A stretch of 64,000 nt of DNA from NCBI GenBank assembly GCA_963848035.1, contig CAWKCD010000001.1:3410001-3474000 (forward strand), given 5' to 3'. The stretch comes from JAVVHH01 sp963848035 (GTDB lineage Bacteria > Pseudomonadota > Alphaproteobacteria > Acetobacterales > Acetobacteraceae). The notes below the pieces were generated by a model. That model made no database searches, was not told where the DNA came from, and saw nothing but the letters and a program-made list of their open reading frames with translations. The translations under genes were made by a program, and so were the position numbers. This document shows positions 7,844-17,676 of this stretch, piece by piece (the first letter of the stretch is position 1; each line of letters starts with the position of its first letter).

Positions 7844-8883
7844 GCGCGAAGATTCCTGCGACGATCGTCACCGGCTTCCTTGGGGCCGGAAAGACCACGC
7901 TGGTGCGGCATTTGCTGACGCATGCGGGGGGGCGGCGGATCGCGGTGATCGTCAACGAGTTCGGGGCGTTGGGGATCGATGGCGAGGTGCTGCGGGCGTG
8001 CGGCATCGAGGGGTGCGAGGACGAGGATATCGTCGAGCTGTCGAACGGGTGCCTTTGCTGCACGGTGGCGGAGGATTTCCTGCCGACGATGCAGGCGCTG
8101 CTGGATCGGGCGCGGCCGCCGGAGCATATCGTGATCGAGACGAGCGGGCTGGCGTTGCCGAAGCCGCTGCTGAAGGCGTTCAACTGGCCGGGGATCGCGT
8201 CGCGGGTGACGGTGGATGGCGTGGTGGCGCTGGTGGATGCGCCGGCGGTGGCGGCGGGGCGGTTCGCGGACGACCCGGCGGAGGTGGAGCGGCAGCGGGC
8301 GGCGGATCCGTCGCTGGATCATGACAATCCGCTGGCGGAAGTGTTCGAGGATCAGTTGGGGGCGGCGGACCTGGTCGTGCTCAACAAGGCCGATCTGGTG
8401 GATGCGGACGTGATGGCGGGGCTGGCGGCGCAGATCGCCGGGTCGGTGGGGCGGGCGGTCAAGGTGGTGACGGCGAGCGAGGGGCGGCTGGACGTCGCGG
8501 TGCTGCTGGGGATCGGGGCGGCGGCGGAGGGGGATCTGGCGGCGCGGAAGTCGCATCACGACGCGCTGGATGGCGAGCACGAGCATGATGATTTCGAGAG
8601 TTTCGTCGTGGCGTTGCCGGAGATCGAGACGCCGGATGCGCTGGTGGCCGGGCTGAAGCGGGTGGCGGAGGCGCATGACGTGTTGCGGATGAAGGGGTTC
8701 GCGTCCGTGCGCGGGAAGAAGATGCGGCTGCTGGTGCAGGGCGTGGGCGGGCGGTTCCGGCAGGAGTTCGACCGGGCCTGGGGGGCGGACGAGGTCCGGA
8801 AGGGCGGCATGGTCGTGATCGGGCGGACGGGGATGGACCGGGCGGCGATCGAGACGGCGGTGGTTGCCGCCGCGTCGGGCTAG
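7840..8883 (+). CDS. cobW: cobalamin biosynthesis GTPase CobW
   Basis: COG0523 G3E-family GTPase thought to deliver cobalt (or another divalent metal) to the CobN chelatase. Visible motifs are the P-loop GFLGAGKTT (residues 12-20), VIVNEFGALGIDGE and the metal-binding GCLCC (Cys71, Cys73, Cys74). HIVIETSGLALP covers the Walker B/ETSG region, and the guanine-specificity motif is LNKAD. A His/Asp-rich stretch HHDALDGEHEHDDFESF (around residues 233-249) precedes the C-terminal CobW_C domain. At 347 residues it is a full-length member. It overlaps the preceding gene by four bases and cobN begins 3 bases after its stop, consistent with translational coupling. Confidence 0.95.
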   Translation: MSAKIPATIVTGFLGAGKTTLVRHLLTHAGGRRIAVIVNEFGALGIDGEVLRACGIEGCEDEDIVELSNGCLCCTVAEDFLPTMQALLDRARPPEHIVIETSGLALPKPLLKAFNWPGIASRVTVDGVVALVDAPAVAAGRFADDPAEVERQRAADPSLDHDNPLAEVFEDQLGAADLVVLNKADLVDADVMAGLAAQIAGSVGRAVKVVTASEGRLDVAVLLGIGAAAEGDLAARKSHHDALDGEHEHDDFESFVVALPEIETPDALVAGLKRVAEAHDVLRMKGFASVRGKKMRLLVQGVGGRFRQEFDRAWGADEVRKGGMVVIGRTGMDRAAIETAVVAAASG

Positions 8884-8886
8884 GCG

Positions 8887-11800
8887 TTGCACCTTCTCGT
8901 CCGCGAGTCGCGTTCGCTCGACGCCGAGGCGGTGGCGGACGATCTCGGGCAGAGCCCGGCGGATCTCGTGCTGCTGTCGTTCTCGGACGCCGATCTGGGG
9001 GCGGCTTGTGCGGCGTGGGAGGGCTGGGAGGGCCGGCCGAGCTTGCGGTTGGCGAATTTGCGGCGGCTGCGGCATCCGATGTCGGTCGATCTGTATCTGG
9101 AGCAGGTGATCGGGCGGGCGCGGTGCGTGGTGATCCGGCTGTTGGGCGGGCTGGAGTATTGGCGCTACGGGGTCGACGAGGTGTCGGCGCTGTGCCGGGC
9201 GGAGGGGATCGCGCTGGCGCTGCTGCCGGGGGACCGGCGGGACGACGACGAATTGCGGGAGCGGTCGACGGTGCCGGCGGCGGATTGGGCGGTGCTGTCG
9301 GCGTGCCTGGACCAGGGTGGGCCGGAGAATTTGCGGCGGGCGTTGCGGTTGGCGGCGCATCTGGGAGGGATCGGCGCGGATCCGGGGGTGGCGGCGGAGA
9401 CGCTGGAGGCGGCGGGCGAGTATGCGGTGGCGAGCGCGGCGACGCCGTGGGCGCGGGCGGTGATCGTGTTCTACCGGTCGCATCTGCTGTCGGGCGACGT
9501 GGCGCCGGTCGAGGCGCTGGCGGCGGCGTTGGCGGCACGGGGGATGGCGGTTCGGGCGTTCCATGTGTCGAGCTTGAAGGATCCGGTGGCGGCGGGGTTG
9601 GTCGCGGGGTGGATCCGGGAGGGGCGGCCGGACGTGGTGCTCAACACGACGGCGTTTTCGGCGGCGGGCGAGGGTGGGTCGCCGCTGGAGGTGTCGGGGG
9701 CGCCGGTGTTGCAGGCGGTGCTGGCCGGGTCGACGCGGGAGAGTTGGGCGGGGTCGGTGCGGGGGCTGTCGGGGACGGATCTGGCGATGCACGTGGTGCT
9801 GCCGGAGATGGACGGGCGGCTGCTGACGACGGCGATCTCGTTCAAGCAGGACGGGGCGCTGGTGCCGGGGCTGGAATATTCGCGGACGCTGCATGCGCCG
9901 GATGCGGACGGGATCGCGCTGGCGGCGGAGCGGGCGGCGGGGTGGGCGCGGCTGGCGACCACGGCGGCGAGCGAGCGGGTGATCGCGTGCGTGGTGTCGG
10001 ACTATCCGGGGGGTGGCCGGGTCGGGCATGCGGTGGGGCTCGATACGTTTGCGAGTCTCGAGGCAATCCTGGGGGACCTGGGCGAGGCCGGGTTCGATGC
10101 TGGGCGGTTGACGGCGGCGGGGTTGGTGGAAGGGCTGTGCGAGGCGACGCCGACGCCGTTCCTGCGATCCGACAAGTTACCGCGCGCTGTTCGCGGAACT
10201 GCCGGTGGCGGCGCGGGAGGCCATCTTGGCTTGCTGGGGCGAGCCGGCGGCGGATGATCTCGCGTTGCGGTTCGTTCGGACGGGCAAGCTGATCCTGGCG
10301 GTGCAGCCGGATCGGGGGTCGATGCTCGATCGCAAGGCCGGGTATCACGATGCGGACTGCCCGCCGCGGCATGGGTTCGTGGCGTTCTATTTGTGGCTGC
10401 GGCGGGTGGTTGGGGTGCACGCGATCCTGCATTTGGGGGCGCATGGGACGTTGGAGTGGTTGCCGGGGAAGTCGGTGGCGCTGTCGCCGGGCTGCGTCGC
10501 CGGCGTTCGCTGATCGGCGGGCTGCCGGTGATCTATCCGTTCATCGTGAACAATCCGGGCGAGGCGGCGGCGGCGAAGCGGCGGCTGGGGGCGGTGACGA
10601 TCGGGCATTTGACGCCGACGCTGCGACGGGCGGGGTCGCATGGGGAGACGGCGGCGCTGGAGCGGCTGCTCGAGGAATATGCCGAGGCGGACGGGATGGA
10701 TCGGCGGCGGACTGTCGGTGCTGCGGGCGGAGATCCTGGAGCGGGCGGATGCGGCGGGGCTGCTGGCGGAGAGCGGGGCGGAAGGCGATCTGCCGGAGGA
10801 TGACCGGTTGGCGCGGCTGGACGCGTATCTGTGCGACGTGAAGGACGCGCAGATCCGCGACGGGCTGCATGTGTTCGGGCGGGAGGCGCCGGGCGAGCTT
10901 GCGGGGCTGCTGGCGGCGTTGAGCGGGCGGTTCGTGCCGCCGGGGCCGGCGGGGGCGCCGAGCCGGGGGCGGGCGGATGTGTTGCCGACCGGGCGCAACC
11001 TGACAACGTCGGATCCGCGGGTGGTCCCGACGGCGACGGCGATGGGCTTGGCGGGGAAGACCGCGGCGGAGTTGTTGCGGCGGCATTTGCAGGATCATGG
11101 CGATTATCCGCGGGCGCTGGTGCTGAACCTTTGGGGCAGCACGACGATGCGGACCGGGGGCGAGGATCTGGCGCTGGCGCTGACGCTGCTGGGGGTGCGT
11201 CCGGAGTGGGACGGGCAGTCGGGGCGGGTGACGGGGTTCGAGGTGTTGCCGATCGCGTTGCTGGAGCGGCCGCGGGTGGATGTGACGTTGCGGATATCGG
11301 GATTGTTCCGCGATGCGTTCGCGCAGCAGATCGAGTTGTTCGATGCGGCGGTGCGGGCGGTGGCGGCGCGGGACGAGGCGGCGGATTGGAATCCGCTGGC
11401 GGGGGCTGGCACCACGGCGCGCATCTATGGGCCGGCGCCGGGGACGTATGGCGCGGGTGTGGGGGCGTTGCTGGATGCGGGGGCTTGGACGGAGCGCTCC
11501 GAGTTGGGCGCGGCGTATCTTGCGGGGTCTGCGACCGCTTATGGGCGGACGGAGACAAGCGATGCGGCGGGGTTCGAGCAGTTGGTCCGGGCGGCCGATG
11601 CGTTCGTTCTGATCCAGGATCATCGCGAGACGGATCTGCTCGAGGGGTCGGAATACGCGGCGCATGAGGGCGGGTTCGCGGCGCTGGCGGAGGGGCTGGG
11701 GGCCGTGCCGGCGCTATATCATGCGGATACCGGCACGCCGGAGACGCCGCTGGTGCGGACCGTGCGCGAGGAGGTGGCGCGGATCGCGCGGGCGCGGGCG

Positions 11801-12097
11801 GCCAATCCGGCTTGGATCGCGGGGATGCGGCGGCATGGGTATCGCGGGGCGGCGGAGATCGCGCGGGCGCTGGATGGGCTGTACGCGTTCGCGGCTTGCG
11901 TGCCGGAGCGGTTCGATCAGCAATTCGACCTGCTGTGGGGCGCCACGCTGGGGGACGAGGAGGTCGATCGTTTCCTGAGCGAGGCGAACCGGGCGGCGCG
12001 GGACGGGATGGCGGCGCGGTTCGCGGATGCGCGCAGGCGGGGGCTTTGGCAGACGCGGCGCAACGACGTCGCTGCGCGGCTCGAGACGCCGGCATGA
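8887..12097 (+). pseudogene. cobN: cobaltochelatase subunit CobN, frameshifted
   Basis: CobN is the large ATP-dependent chelatase subunit that inserts cobalt into hydrogenobyrinic acid a,c-diamide; it works with AAA+ CobS/CobT partners that are not in this window. The gene starts at TTG 8887 (MHLLVRESRSLDAEAVADDL). Frame changes near 10176, 10497-10510 and 10711 must be bridged; the first and third each need removal of one base, the second either two extra or one missing. Reconstructed, it gives ~1068 residues, normal for a short CobN. Motifs include YPGGGRVGHAVGLDT, LHLGAHGTLEWLPGKSVALS, LPVIYPFIVNNPGEA, LNLWGSTTMRTGGEDLALAL and the C-terminal ERFDQQFDLLWGATLGDEEVDRF. Protein similarity is continuous through every break, so the encoded enzyme may be intact in the organism. 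Confidence 0.85.
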
Positions 12098-13244
12098 TCC
12101 GCGGCTGGTGTCCGAGCCTGCACGAGCCGATGGCGACGGGCGACGGGATGCTCGTGCGGGTGAAGCCGCGGGGGGGTGTGGTGAGCGCGGCGGCGCTGCG
12201 GCTGATCGTGGCGCAGGCGTCGGCGTTCGGTAGCGGCGTCATCGAGCTGACCGGGCGGGCGAACCTGCAGATCCGCGGCTTGGCGGCGGATGGGCTGGAG
12301 GCGTTTGCGCGCGCGATGGTTGACGCCGGGCTGGCGAGCGCGGACGCGGCCGGCGAGCGGCGACGGAACGTGATCGGCACGCCGTTGGGCGACATCGATC
12401 GGGCGGCGCATCCGAGGACCGGTGCGGTGGCGACGGCGCTCGAGGTTGCGCTGGGGGCTGATCGGACGCTGGCCGGGCTGCCGGGGAAGTTCGGGTTCGT
12501 GGTCGATGGCGGCGGTATGCTGCCGCCGGCGGTCGGGGCGGACATTCGGGTGAGTTTGTTCGGTGATGAGGCCGAGATCGGGTGCGACGGCGCCGACGAG
12601 GTCGCGGCGGTCGGGCTGGACGAGGCGGTTGCGACGGCGCTTGGGCTGGCGCGCGCCTTTCTGGCATCGAAGGGGAAGCGCATGCGCGACGTTGATGCCG
12701 CGGAATTGTTCGCGGCTGCGGGGCTCGGGACGCGAGCGGCTTCGCGGCCGCGCGGACTCCCGCTCGCCGATCGGCGCGGTCGGGACGCTGGCGTTCGGCG
12801 GCGCCTTGCCGTTCGGCAGCGCGATGGCGGATGTCTGGCGGGGGCTGGCGGATTTGGCGGAGCGGCATGGCGACGCGAGGGTGCGGCTCACGCCTTGGCG
12901 CACGGTGCTGATCGCCGAGGCGTCGGCGGGTTTGCCTGCGGCATTGGAAGGTCTTGGTCTGATCGTCGATCCGCTCGATGCGCGGTTGCGCGTGTCGGCC
13001 TGCACGGGCCAGCCCGGCTGCGCTTCGGCGAGCGTCGTGACCCGGGCGCTGGCCGCGCAACTCCGGCCGCCGGTGGGCAGCACGGTCCATGTTTCGGGGT
13101 GCGAGAAAGGTTGCGCGCATCCGGGGGCGGCGTCCGTCACCTTGGTCGGCCGGGAGGGATCGTTCGACGTGGTGCGGAACGGGCGCGCCGGCGATGCGCC
13201 CGCGCGGCGTGGCCTGAGCCCGGCGGAGGCGCTGCGTCTCATGA
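12094..13244 (+). pseudogene. cobG: precorrin-3B synthase CobG, frameshifted and read through into cobH
   Basis: CobG is the oxygen-dependent Fe-S monooxygenase of the aerobic pathway, converting precorrin-3A to precorrin-3B; its presence shows O2-dependent B12 synthesis. The ATG at 12094 overlaps the cobN stop. The first part shows RGWCPSLHEPMATGDGMLVRVKP and ELTGRANLQIRG, typical of the sulfite/nitrite-reductase-like ferredoxin half-domain. One extra base near 12756 shifts the frame, after which SACTGQPGCASASVVTRALA and VSGCEKGCAHPGAASVTLVG supply the siroheme/4Fe-4S cysteines. In the sequence as given, the second frame has no stop before cobH, producing an apparent CobG-CobH fusion. One further extra base just upstream of 13240 would restore a TGA at 13242-13244 overlapping the cobH ATG, the spacing seen elsewhere in this operon. 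Confidence 0.8.
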
Positions 13245-13867
13245 GTCTCGATTACGTCAGAGATGGCGCGGCGATCTATGCGCAGTCGTTCGCCACGATC
13301 CGGGCGGAGGCCGATCTCAGCGGGTTGACGGCGGAGGAGGCGCGGGTGGCGGTGCGCGTCATCCATGCTTGCGGGATGGTCGAGGTGGCGCGGGATCTGG
13401 CGTTCCATCCGGGGTTCACGCGGGCGGCGCGGGCGGCGTTGGTGGCGGGCAAGCCGATCCTTTGCGATGCGACGATGGTGGCGCAGGGGGTGACGCGGGC
13501 GCGGTTGCCGGCGGGCAACGAGGTGATCTGCACGTTGGGGGCGCCGGATATTGCGGCGCATGCGCTGCGGATCGGCAATACGCGGTCGGCGGCGGCGCTG
13601 GATCTCTGGGGCGATCGGCTCGAGGGGGCGGTGGTGGCGATCGGCAATGCGCCGACGGCTTTGTTCCGGCTGCTGGAATTGATGGACGCGGGCGGACCCA
13701 GGCCGGCGGCGATGATCGGGGTGCCGGTGGGGTTCGTGGGGGCGGCGGAGTCGAAGGAGGCGCTGGCGGCTTCTGGGCGCGTGCCGTTCCTGATCGTGCG
13801 AGGGCGCAAGGGGGGCAGCGCGATGGCGGCGGCGGCGGTCAATGCGTTGGCGAGCGAGGCGGAATGA
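13241..13867 (+). CDS. cobH: precorrin-8X methylmutase
   Basis: CobH moves the C-11 methyl group to C-12, making hydrogenobyrinic acid. From the ATG at 13241 the 208-residue product reads MSLDYVRDGAAIYAQSFATI, then RVIHACGMVEVARDLAFHPG with the catalytic His region. KPILCDATMVAQGVTRARLP, the VAIGNAPTALFRLLELMDAGG block and GVPVGFVGAAESKEAL are all diagnostic. The start is supported by the usual MxxYxRDG.AIY opening of the family. The frame is open upstream into cobG, so a CobG-CobH fusion cannot be excluded from the sequence. The stop overlaps the cobI start (ATGA). Confidence 0.93.
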   Translation: MSLDYVRDGAAIYAQSFATIRAEADLSGLTAEEARVAVRVIHACGMVEVARDLAFHPGFTRAARAALVAGKPILCDATMVAQGVTRARLPAGNEVICTLGAPDIAAHALRIGNTRSAAALDLWGDRLEGAVVAIGNAPTALFRLLELMDAGGPRPAAMIGVPVGFVGAAESKEALAASGRVPFLIVRGRKGGSAMAAAAVNALASEAE

Positions 13868-14589
13868 GCGGGACTTTCCATGTGGTCGGGCTCGGGCCGG
13901 GCGACCCGGAGTTGATGACGCTGAAGGCGGCGCGGGTGATCGCGGCGTCGCCGGTGGTGGCGTATTTCGCCAAGCGGGGGCGGACGGGGCATGCGCGGAC
14001 GATCGCGGCGGCGCATATCGGCGCTGACGCGGAGGAGTTGCGGTTCGAGTATCCGTTCACGACGGAGGTGGCGCTCGAGGATCCGCGGTATCGGGCCGAT
14101 ATCGTCACGTTCTACGACGAGTGTGCGGAGATGTTGGCGGAGCGGCTGCGGAGCGGGCGGGACGCGGTGCTGCTTTGCGAGGGCGATCCGTTTTTCTATG
14201 GGTCGTCGATGTATATCTTCGACCGGCTGCGGCAGGCGTTCACGAGCGAGGTGATCCCCGGGGTGAGCGCGATGAGCGGCTGCTGGACGCGGGCGCATAC
14301 GCCGATCGCGCATGGCGACGACGTGCTGACGGTGCTGCCGGGGACGCTGGACGAGGATCATCTGGCGGCGCGGCTGGAGAGCGCGGATGCGGCGGTGATC
14401 ATGAAGATCGGGCGGAATTTGCCGAAGATCCGGGCGGCGTTGTCGCGTGCCGGGCTGTCGCAGCGGGCAATCTATGTCGAGCGCGGGACGATGGAGGGGG
14501 AGCGGATCATTCCGTTGGCGGAGCGCGACGAGAGCCCGGCGCCGTATTTCTCCATCGTGCTCGTGCCGGGGCGGCAACGGGTGCGATGA
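13864..14589 (+). CDS. cobI: precorrin-2 C(20)-methyltransferase
   Basis: CobI methylates C-20 of precorrin-2 using S-adenosylmethionine, giving precorrin-3A. It is a 241-residue tetrapyrrole methylase with the N-terminal GLGPGDPELMTLKAARVI glycine-rich loop and the central LLCEGDPFFYGSSMYIFDRL motif. VIPGVSAMSGCWTRAHTPIAHGDDVLTVLPGTL, characteristic of CobI/CbiL, and IMKIGRNLPKIR complete the pattern. It lacks frameshifts, in contrast to its neighbours. It overlaps cobH and cobJ by four bases on each side (ATGA), so it should be translated in a coupled manner. Confidence 0.96.
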   Translation: MSGTFHVVGLGPGDPELMTLKAARVIAASPVVAYFAKRGRTGHARTIAAAHIGADAEELRFEYPFTTEVALEDPRYRADIVTFYDECAEMLAERLRSGRDAVLLCEGDPFFYGSSMYIFDRLRQAFTSEVIPGVSAMSGCWTRAHTPIAHGDDVLTVLPGTLDEDHLAARLESADAAVIMKIGRNLPKIRAALSRAGLSQRAIYVERGTMEGERIIPLAERDESPAPYFSIVLVPGRQRVR

Positions 14590-15344
14590 CGGGCCGGTTG
14601 GTCATCGTCGGGCTCGGGCCGGGGGCGGCGGAGCTGCAGACGCCGGCGGCGGATGCGGCGTTGGCGGCGGCGACTGACATCGTCGGGTATGCGGGCGTAT
14701 GTCGACCGGGTGCCGGAGCGGGCGGGGCAGGTTCGGCATCGGACGGACAACCGGGAGGAGTTGGATCGGGCGCGGCATGCGCTGCGGCTGGCGGCCGAGG
14801 GGCGGTCGGTGGCGGTGGTGTCGTCGGGCGACGCGGGGGTGTTCGCGATGGCGAGCGCGGTGTTCGAGGCGATCGAGGCGGGGCGAGCCGGCATGGCGGG
14901 CGATCGATCCGGTGGTGATCCCGGGGATCTCGGCGATGTTTGCGGCTGCGGCGCGGATCGGGGCGCCGCTCGGGGCGGATTTCTGCGCGATCTCGCTGTC
15001 GGACAATCTCAAGCCGTGGCCGGTGGTGCAGGCGCGGCTGCGGGCGGTGGCGACGGCAGGGTTCGTGATCGCGCTGTATAATCCGCTGTCGCAGGCGCGG
15101 CCTTGGCAGTTGGGGGCGGCGTTCGAGCTGTTGCGGGAGGTGTTGCCGGGCGGGACGCCGGTGGTGTTCGCGACGGCGGTGACGACGAACGGACGAGCGG
15201 ATCGACGTCACGACGCTGGCGGCGGCGGACCCGGCGCGGGCGGACATGCGAACGCTGGTGATGATCGGGTCGGCGGCGACGCGGTGCATCGAGCGGGAGG
15301 GCGCGCGGCCGCTGGTCTATTCGCGGCGGAGCGTGCCGGCGTGA
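14586..15344 (+). pseudogene. cobJ: precorrin-3B C(17)-methyltransferase CobJ, frameshifted
   Basis: CobJ methylates C-17 and drives ring contraction of precorrin-3B to precorrin-4. The start overlaps the cobI stop and reads MTGRLVIVGLGPGAAELQTP. Three single extra bases, near 14694, 14881 and 15193, break the frame. Bridging them yields ~251 residues with TDIVGYAAYVDRVPERAG, VAVVSSGDAGVFAMASAVFEAIEAG, VIPGISAMFAAAARIGAPLGADFCAISLSD, ALYNPLSQARPWQL and VMIGSAATRCIEREG, the complete motif set. The 3' end overlaps the opposing cobK by 28 bases. I infer a functional enzyme with sequence errors, or very recent inactivation. Confidence 0.85.
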
Positions 15345-16063
15345 GCGGTCAGCCAGGCGAGGGCGGCGGCGGCGGTCTGGACGGTTTGGAGGCCGGCGGG
15401 CAAGGCGGGGCGGGCGACCATGATGACCTCGATCCCGAGGGCGCGGGCGGCGGCGAGTTTTGGTTGGGTGGCGGTGCCGCCGGAGTTCTTGGTGACGATC
15501 ACGTCGATGGCGTGCGCGAGGAGCAGGTCGCGTTCGTTCGCCTCCTGGAAGGGGCCGCGGGCGGCGATGAATGTGGCGCCGGGCGGCAGGATGGACGGCG
15601 GTTCGACGGATCGGACGACGTAGCTGATGGGCGGCGGTGAAGGGGGCGAGTTCCTTTTGGCCGACGGTGAGCAGGACGCGGCGGGGCGGAGCGCCGAGCG
15701 CTGCGGCGGCGGCTGGCATGTCGGGCACCGGGCGCCAGCGGTCGCCGGGCTGCGGCTGCCAGGGCGGGCGGACGATCGCGAGGGGGGGGGTGCCGGTGTC
15801 TTGCGCGGCCTGGGCGGCGTTGCGGGTGATCTGCGCGGCGAAGGGGTGGGTGGCGTCGACCAGCGCGTCGATTGCGTTGTTCGCGGAGGTAGGCGGCCAG
15901 GCCGGGGGCGCCGCCGAAGCCGCCGATGCGCATCGGGATGGGTTGCGCGCGCGGGTTCGCGGGTGCGGCCGGCGAGGGACAGGGTCGCGGTCCAGGCGAG
16001 ACCCGCCACCTGGCGCGCGAGGTCGGAGGCTTCGGTGGTGCCGCCGAGGATCAGGATGTTCAT
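15317..16063 (-). pseudogene. cobK: precorrin-6A reductase CobK, frameshifted, on the strand opposite the operon
   Basis: CobK reduces precorrin-6A to precorrin-6B with NADPH. It starts at ATG 16063 (MNILILGGTTEASDLARQVA) and ends at TAG 15317-15319. Three extra bases (near 15954, 15879 and 15630) must be removed. The joined ~247-residue protein shows MRIGGFGGAPGLAAYLR, NAIDALVDATHPFAAQITRNA, VLLTVGQKELAPF, ISYVVRSVEPP, FIAARGPFQEANERDLL and VIVTKNSGGTATQPKLAAARALG, all typical of CobK/CbiJ. It is transcribed against the rest of the operon: its start is 14 bp from the divergent cobL start and its end overlaps cobJ, so its promoter must lie inside cobL or be absent. Confidence 0.85.
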
Positions 16064-16077
16064 GGCGTGGCGTTGGT

Positions 16078-17308
16078 ATGAGCGCGGCGCGGCAAAGCCA
16101 AGGGCGGCCGTGGTTGGCGGTGATCGGCATCGGGGAGGATGGGGTCGAGGGGTTGGCGGCCGCGGCCAGGGGGTTGTTGCGGCATGCGGCTCTGGTGGTT
16201 GGGGGGGCGCGGCATCTGCGGCTGGCGGATGGGCTGATCGGCGGCGAGCGGCTGGTCTGGCCGAGTCCGATGACGGAGGCGTATCCGGCGATCCTGGCGC
16301 GGGCCGGGCAGGACGTGGTGGTGCTGGCTTCGGGGGATCCGTTTTGTTTCGGGGTTGGCAGCGCGTTGGCGCGGTTGGTGCCGGTGTCGGAGATGGTGTG
16401 CATTCCGGCGCCTTCGGCTTTTGCGCTGGCTTGCGGGCGGCTTGGGTGGGCGCGGCAGGCGGTGAGTGACGGTGTCGTTCTGCGGGCGGCCGATCGAGGC
16501 GGTGATCCCGCTGCTGCAGCCGGGGGCGCGGCTGCTGGCGCTGTCGGCGGATGGGTCGACGCCGGGGGCGTTGGCCTCGCTGCTGGTGGCGCGGGGGTTC
16601 GGCGGGTCGGTGTTGCACGTGATGGAGGCGCTGGGGGGGCCGGGGGAGCGGGTCCGGACGGTTGGGGCGAAGGCGGTGCCGGGGGATGTGGGGGCGCTCA
16701 ACCTGGTTGGGGTCGAGGTGGTTGCGGGGGCGGATGCGGTGGTGGTGCCGCTGTCGGCGGGGTTGCCGGACGGGTTGTTCGAGCATGACGGGCAGCTGAC
16801 CAAGCAGGAGATCCGGGCGGTGACGCTGTCGGCGTTGGCGCCTCGGGCGGGCGAGGTGTTGTGGGATGTCGGCGCCGGGTCGGGGTCGGTGGCGATCGAG
16901 TGGTGTTTGCGGGGGTCGTCGTGTTCCGCGGTGGCGATCGAGGCGCGGGCGGATCGGGCGGCGCGGGCGGCGCGGAATGCGCTGTCGTTGGGGGCGGTGG
17001 GCGTCGAGGTGGTGACGGGGGAGGCGCCGGGGGTGCTGGCGGGGTTGGCGCGGCCGGATGCGGTGTTCGTGGGCGGCGGGTTGCAGCGGGCGGGGGTGTT
17101 GGAGGCGGTTTGGTCGGCGCTGCGGCCGGGGGGGCGGTTGGTGGCCAATGCGGTGGCGCTCGATACTCAGGCGATGCTGTTCGAGGCGCAGGCGGCGCGG
17201 GGCGGGAATTTGACGCGGGTTGCGGTGGAGCGGCTGGACCAGATCGGGAGCATGCGGGCGTTTCGGCCGGCGATGGCGGTGGTGCAGTGGGCGGTGGTCA
17301 AGCCGTGA
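16078..17308 (+). pseudogene. cobL: precorrin-6Y C5,15-methyltransferase (decarboxylating) CobL, frameshifted
   Basis: CobL is a fusion of CbiE-type and CbiT-type domains that methylates C-5 and C-15 and decarboxylates the acetate side chain, giving precorrin-8X. The ATG at 16078 opens the CbiE-like half (WLAVIGIGEDGVEGLAAAARGLL, VVLASGDPFCFGVGSALAR, CIPAPSAFALACGRLGW). One extra base near 16471 shifts the frame into the remainder (VSFCGRPIEAVIPLLQPGAR). The CbiT-like methyltransferase follows, with LFEHDGQLTKQEIRAVTLSALAPRAG, LWDVGAGSGSVAIEW, FVGGG and LRPGGRLVANAV. Length after correction is ~409 residues, as expected. Its stop overlaps the cobE GTG start. Confidence 0.87.
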
Positions 17309-17676
17309 GGGTCGTCGCGGGGGTTGGGTTCCGGCGGGGGTGCTCGGCGGAGGAGATCGTGGCGCTGGTGCGGCGGGCTTGCGAGGCGGCGGGGCGGGCG
17401 CCGTCGGCGCTGGCGGCGCCTTCGTTCAAGCGGGGCGAGGCGGGGTTGGCGGCGGCGGGGGTGCTGGGGCTCGAGTTGGTGCTGGTGGAGGATGCGGCGC
17501 TGGCGGCGGTGCAGGCGCGTTGCCCGACGCGGTCGGCGGTGGCGCGGGCGGCTGTGGGCGTCGGGTCGGTGGCGGAGGGGAGCGCGTTGGCGGCGGCGGG
17601 GCCGGGGGGGCGATTGCTGTTGCCGCGGATCGCGAGTGCGGCGGCGACTTGCGCGCTGGCGGAGAGCGCGGCGTGA
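17305..17676 (+). CDS. cobE: cobalamin biosynthesis protein CobE (CbiG C-terminal-like)
   Basis: A 123-residue protein matching the CobE/CbiG-C domain: GVGFRRGCSAEEIVALVRRA at the N-terminus, LAAPSFKRGEAGLAAAGVLGLELVLVE in the middle, and VGSVAEGSALAAAGPGGRLLLPRIASAAATCALAESAA at the end. CbiG opens the delta-lactone and removes the two-carbon fragment in the anaerobic route; CobE's role in aerobes is less certain. Its coexistence here with CbiD and without CobF suggests the pair performs the C-1 methylation and deacylation step (inference). The GTG start at 17305 overlaps the cobL stop (GTGA), and the stop overlaps cobM in the same manner. Confidence 0.88.
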   Translation: MRVVAGVGFRRGCSAEEIVALVRRACEAAGRAPSALAAPSFKRGEAGLAAAGVLGLELVLVEDAALAAVQARCPTRSAVARAAVGVGSVAEGSALAAAGPGGRLLLPRIASAAATCALAESAA

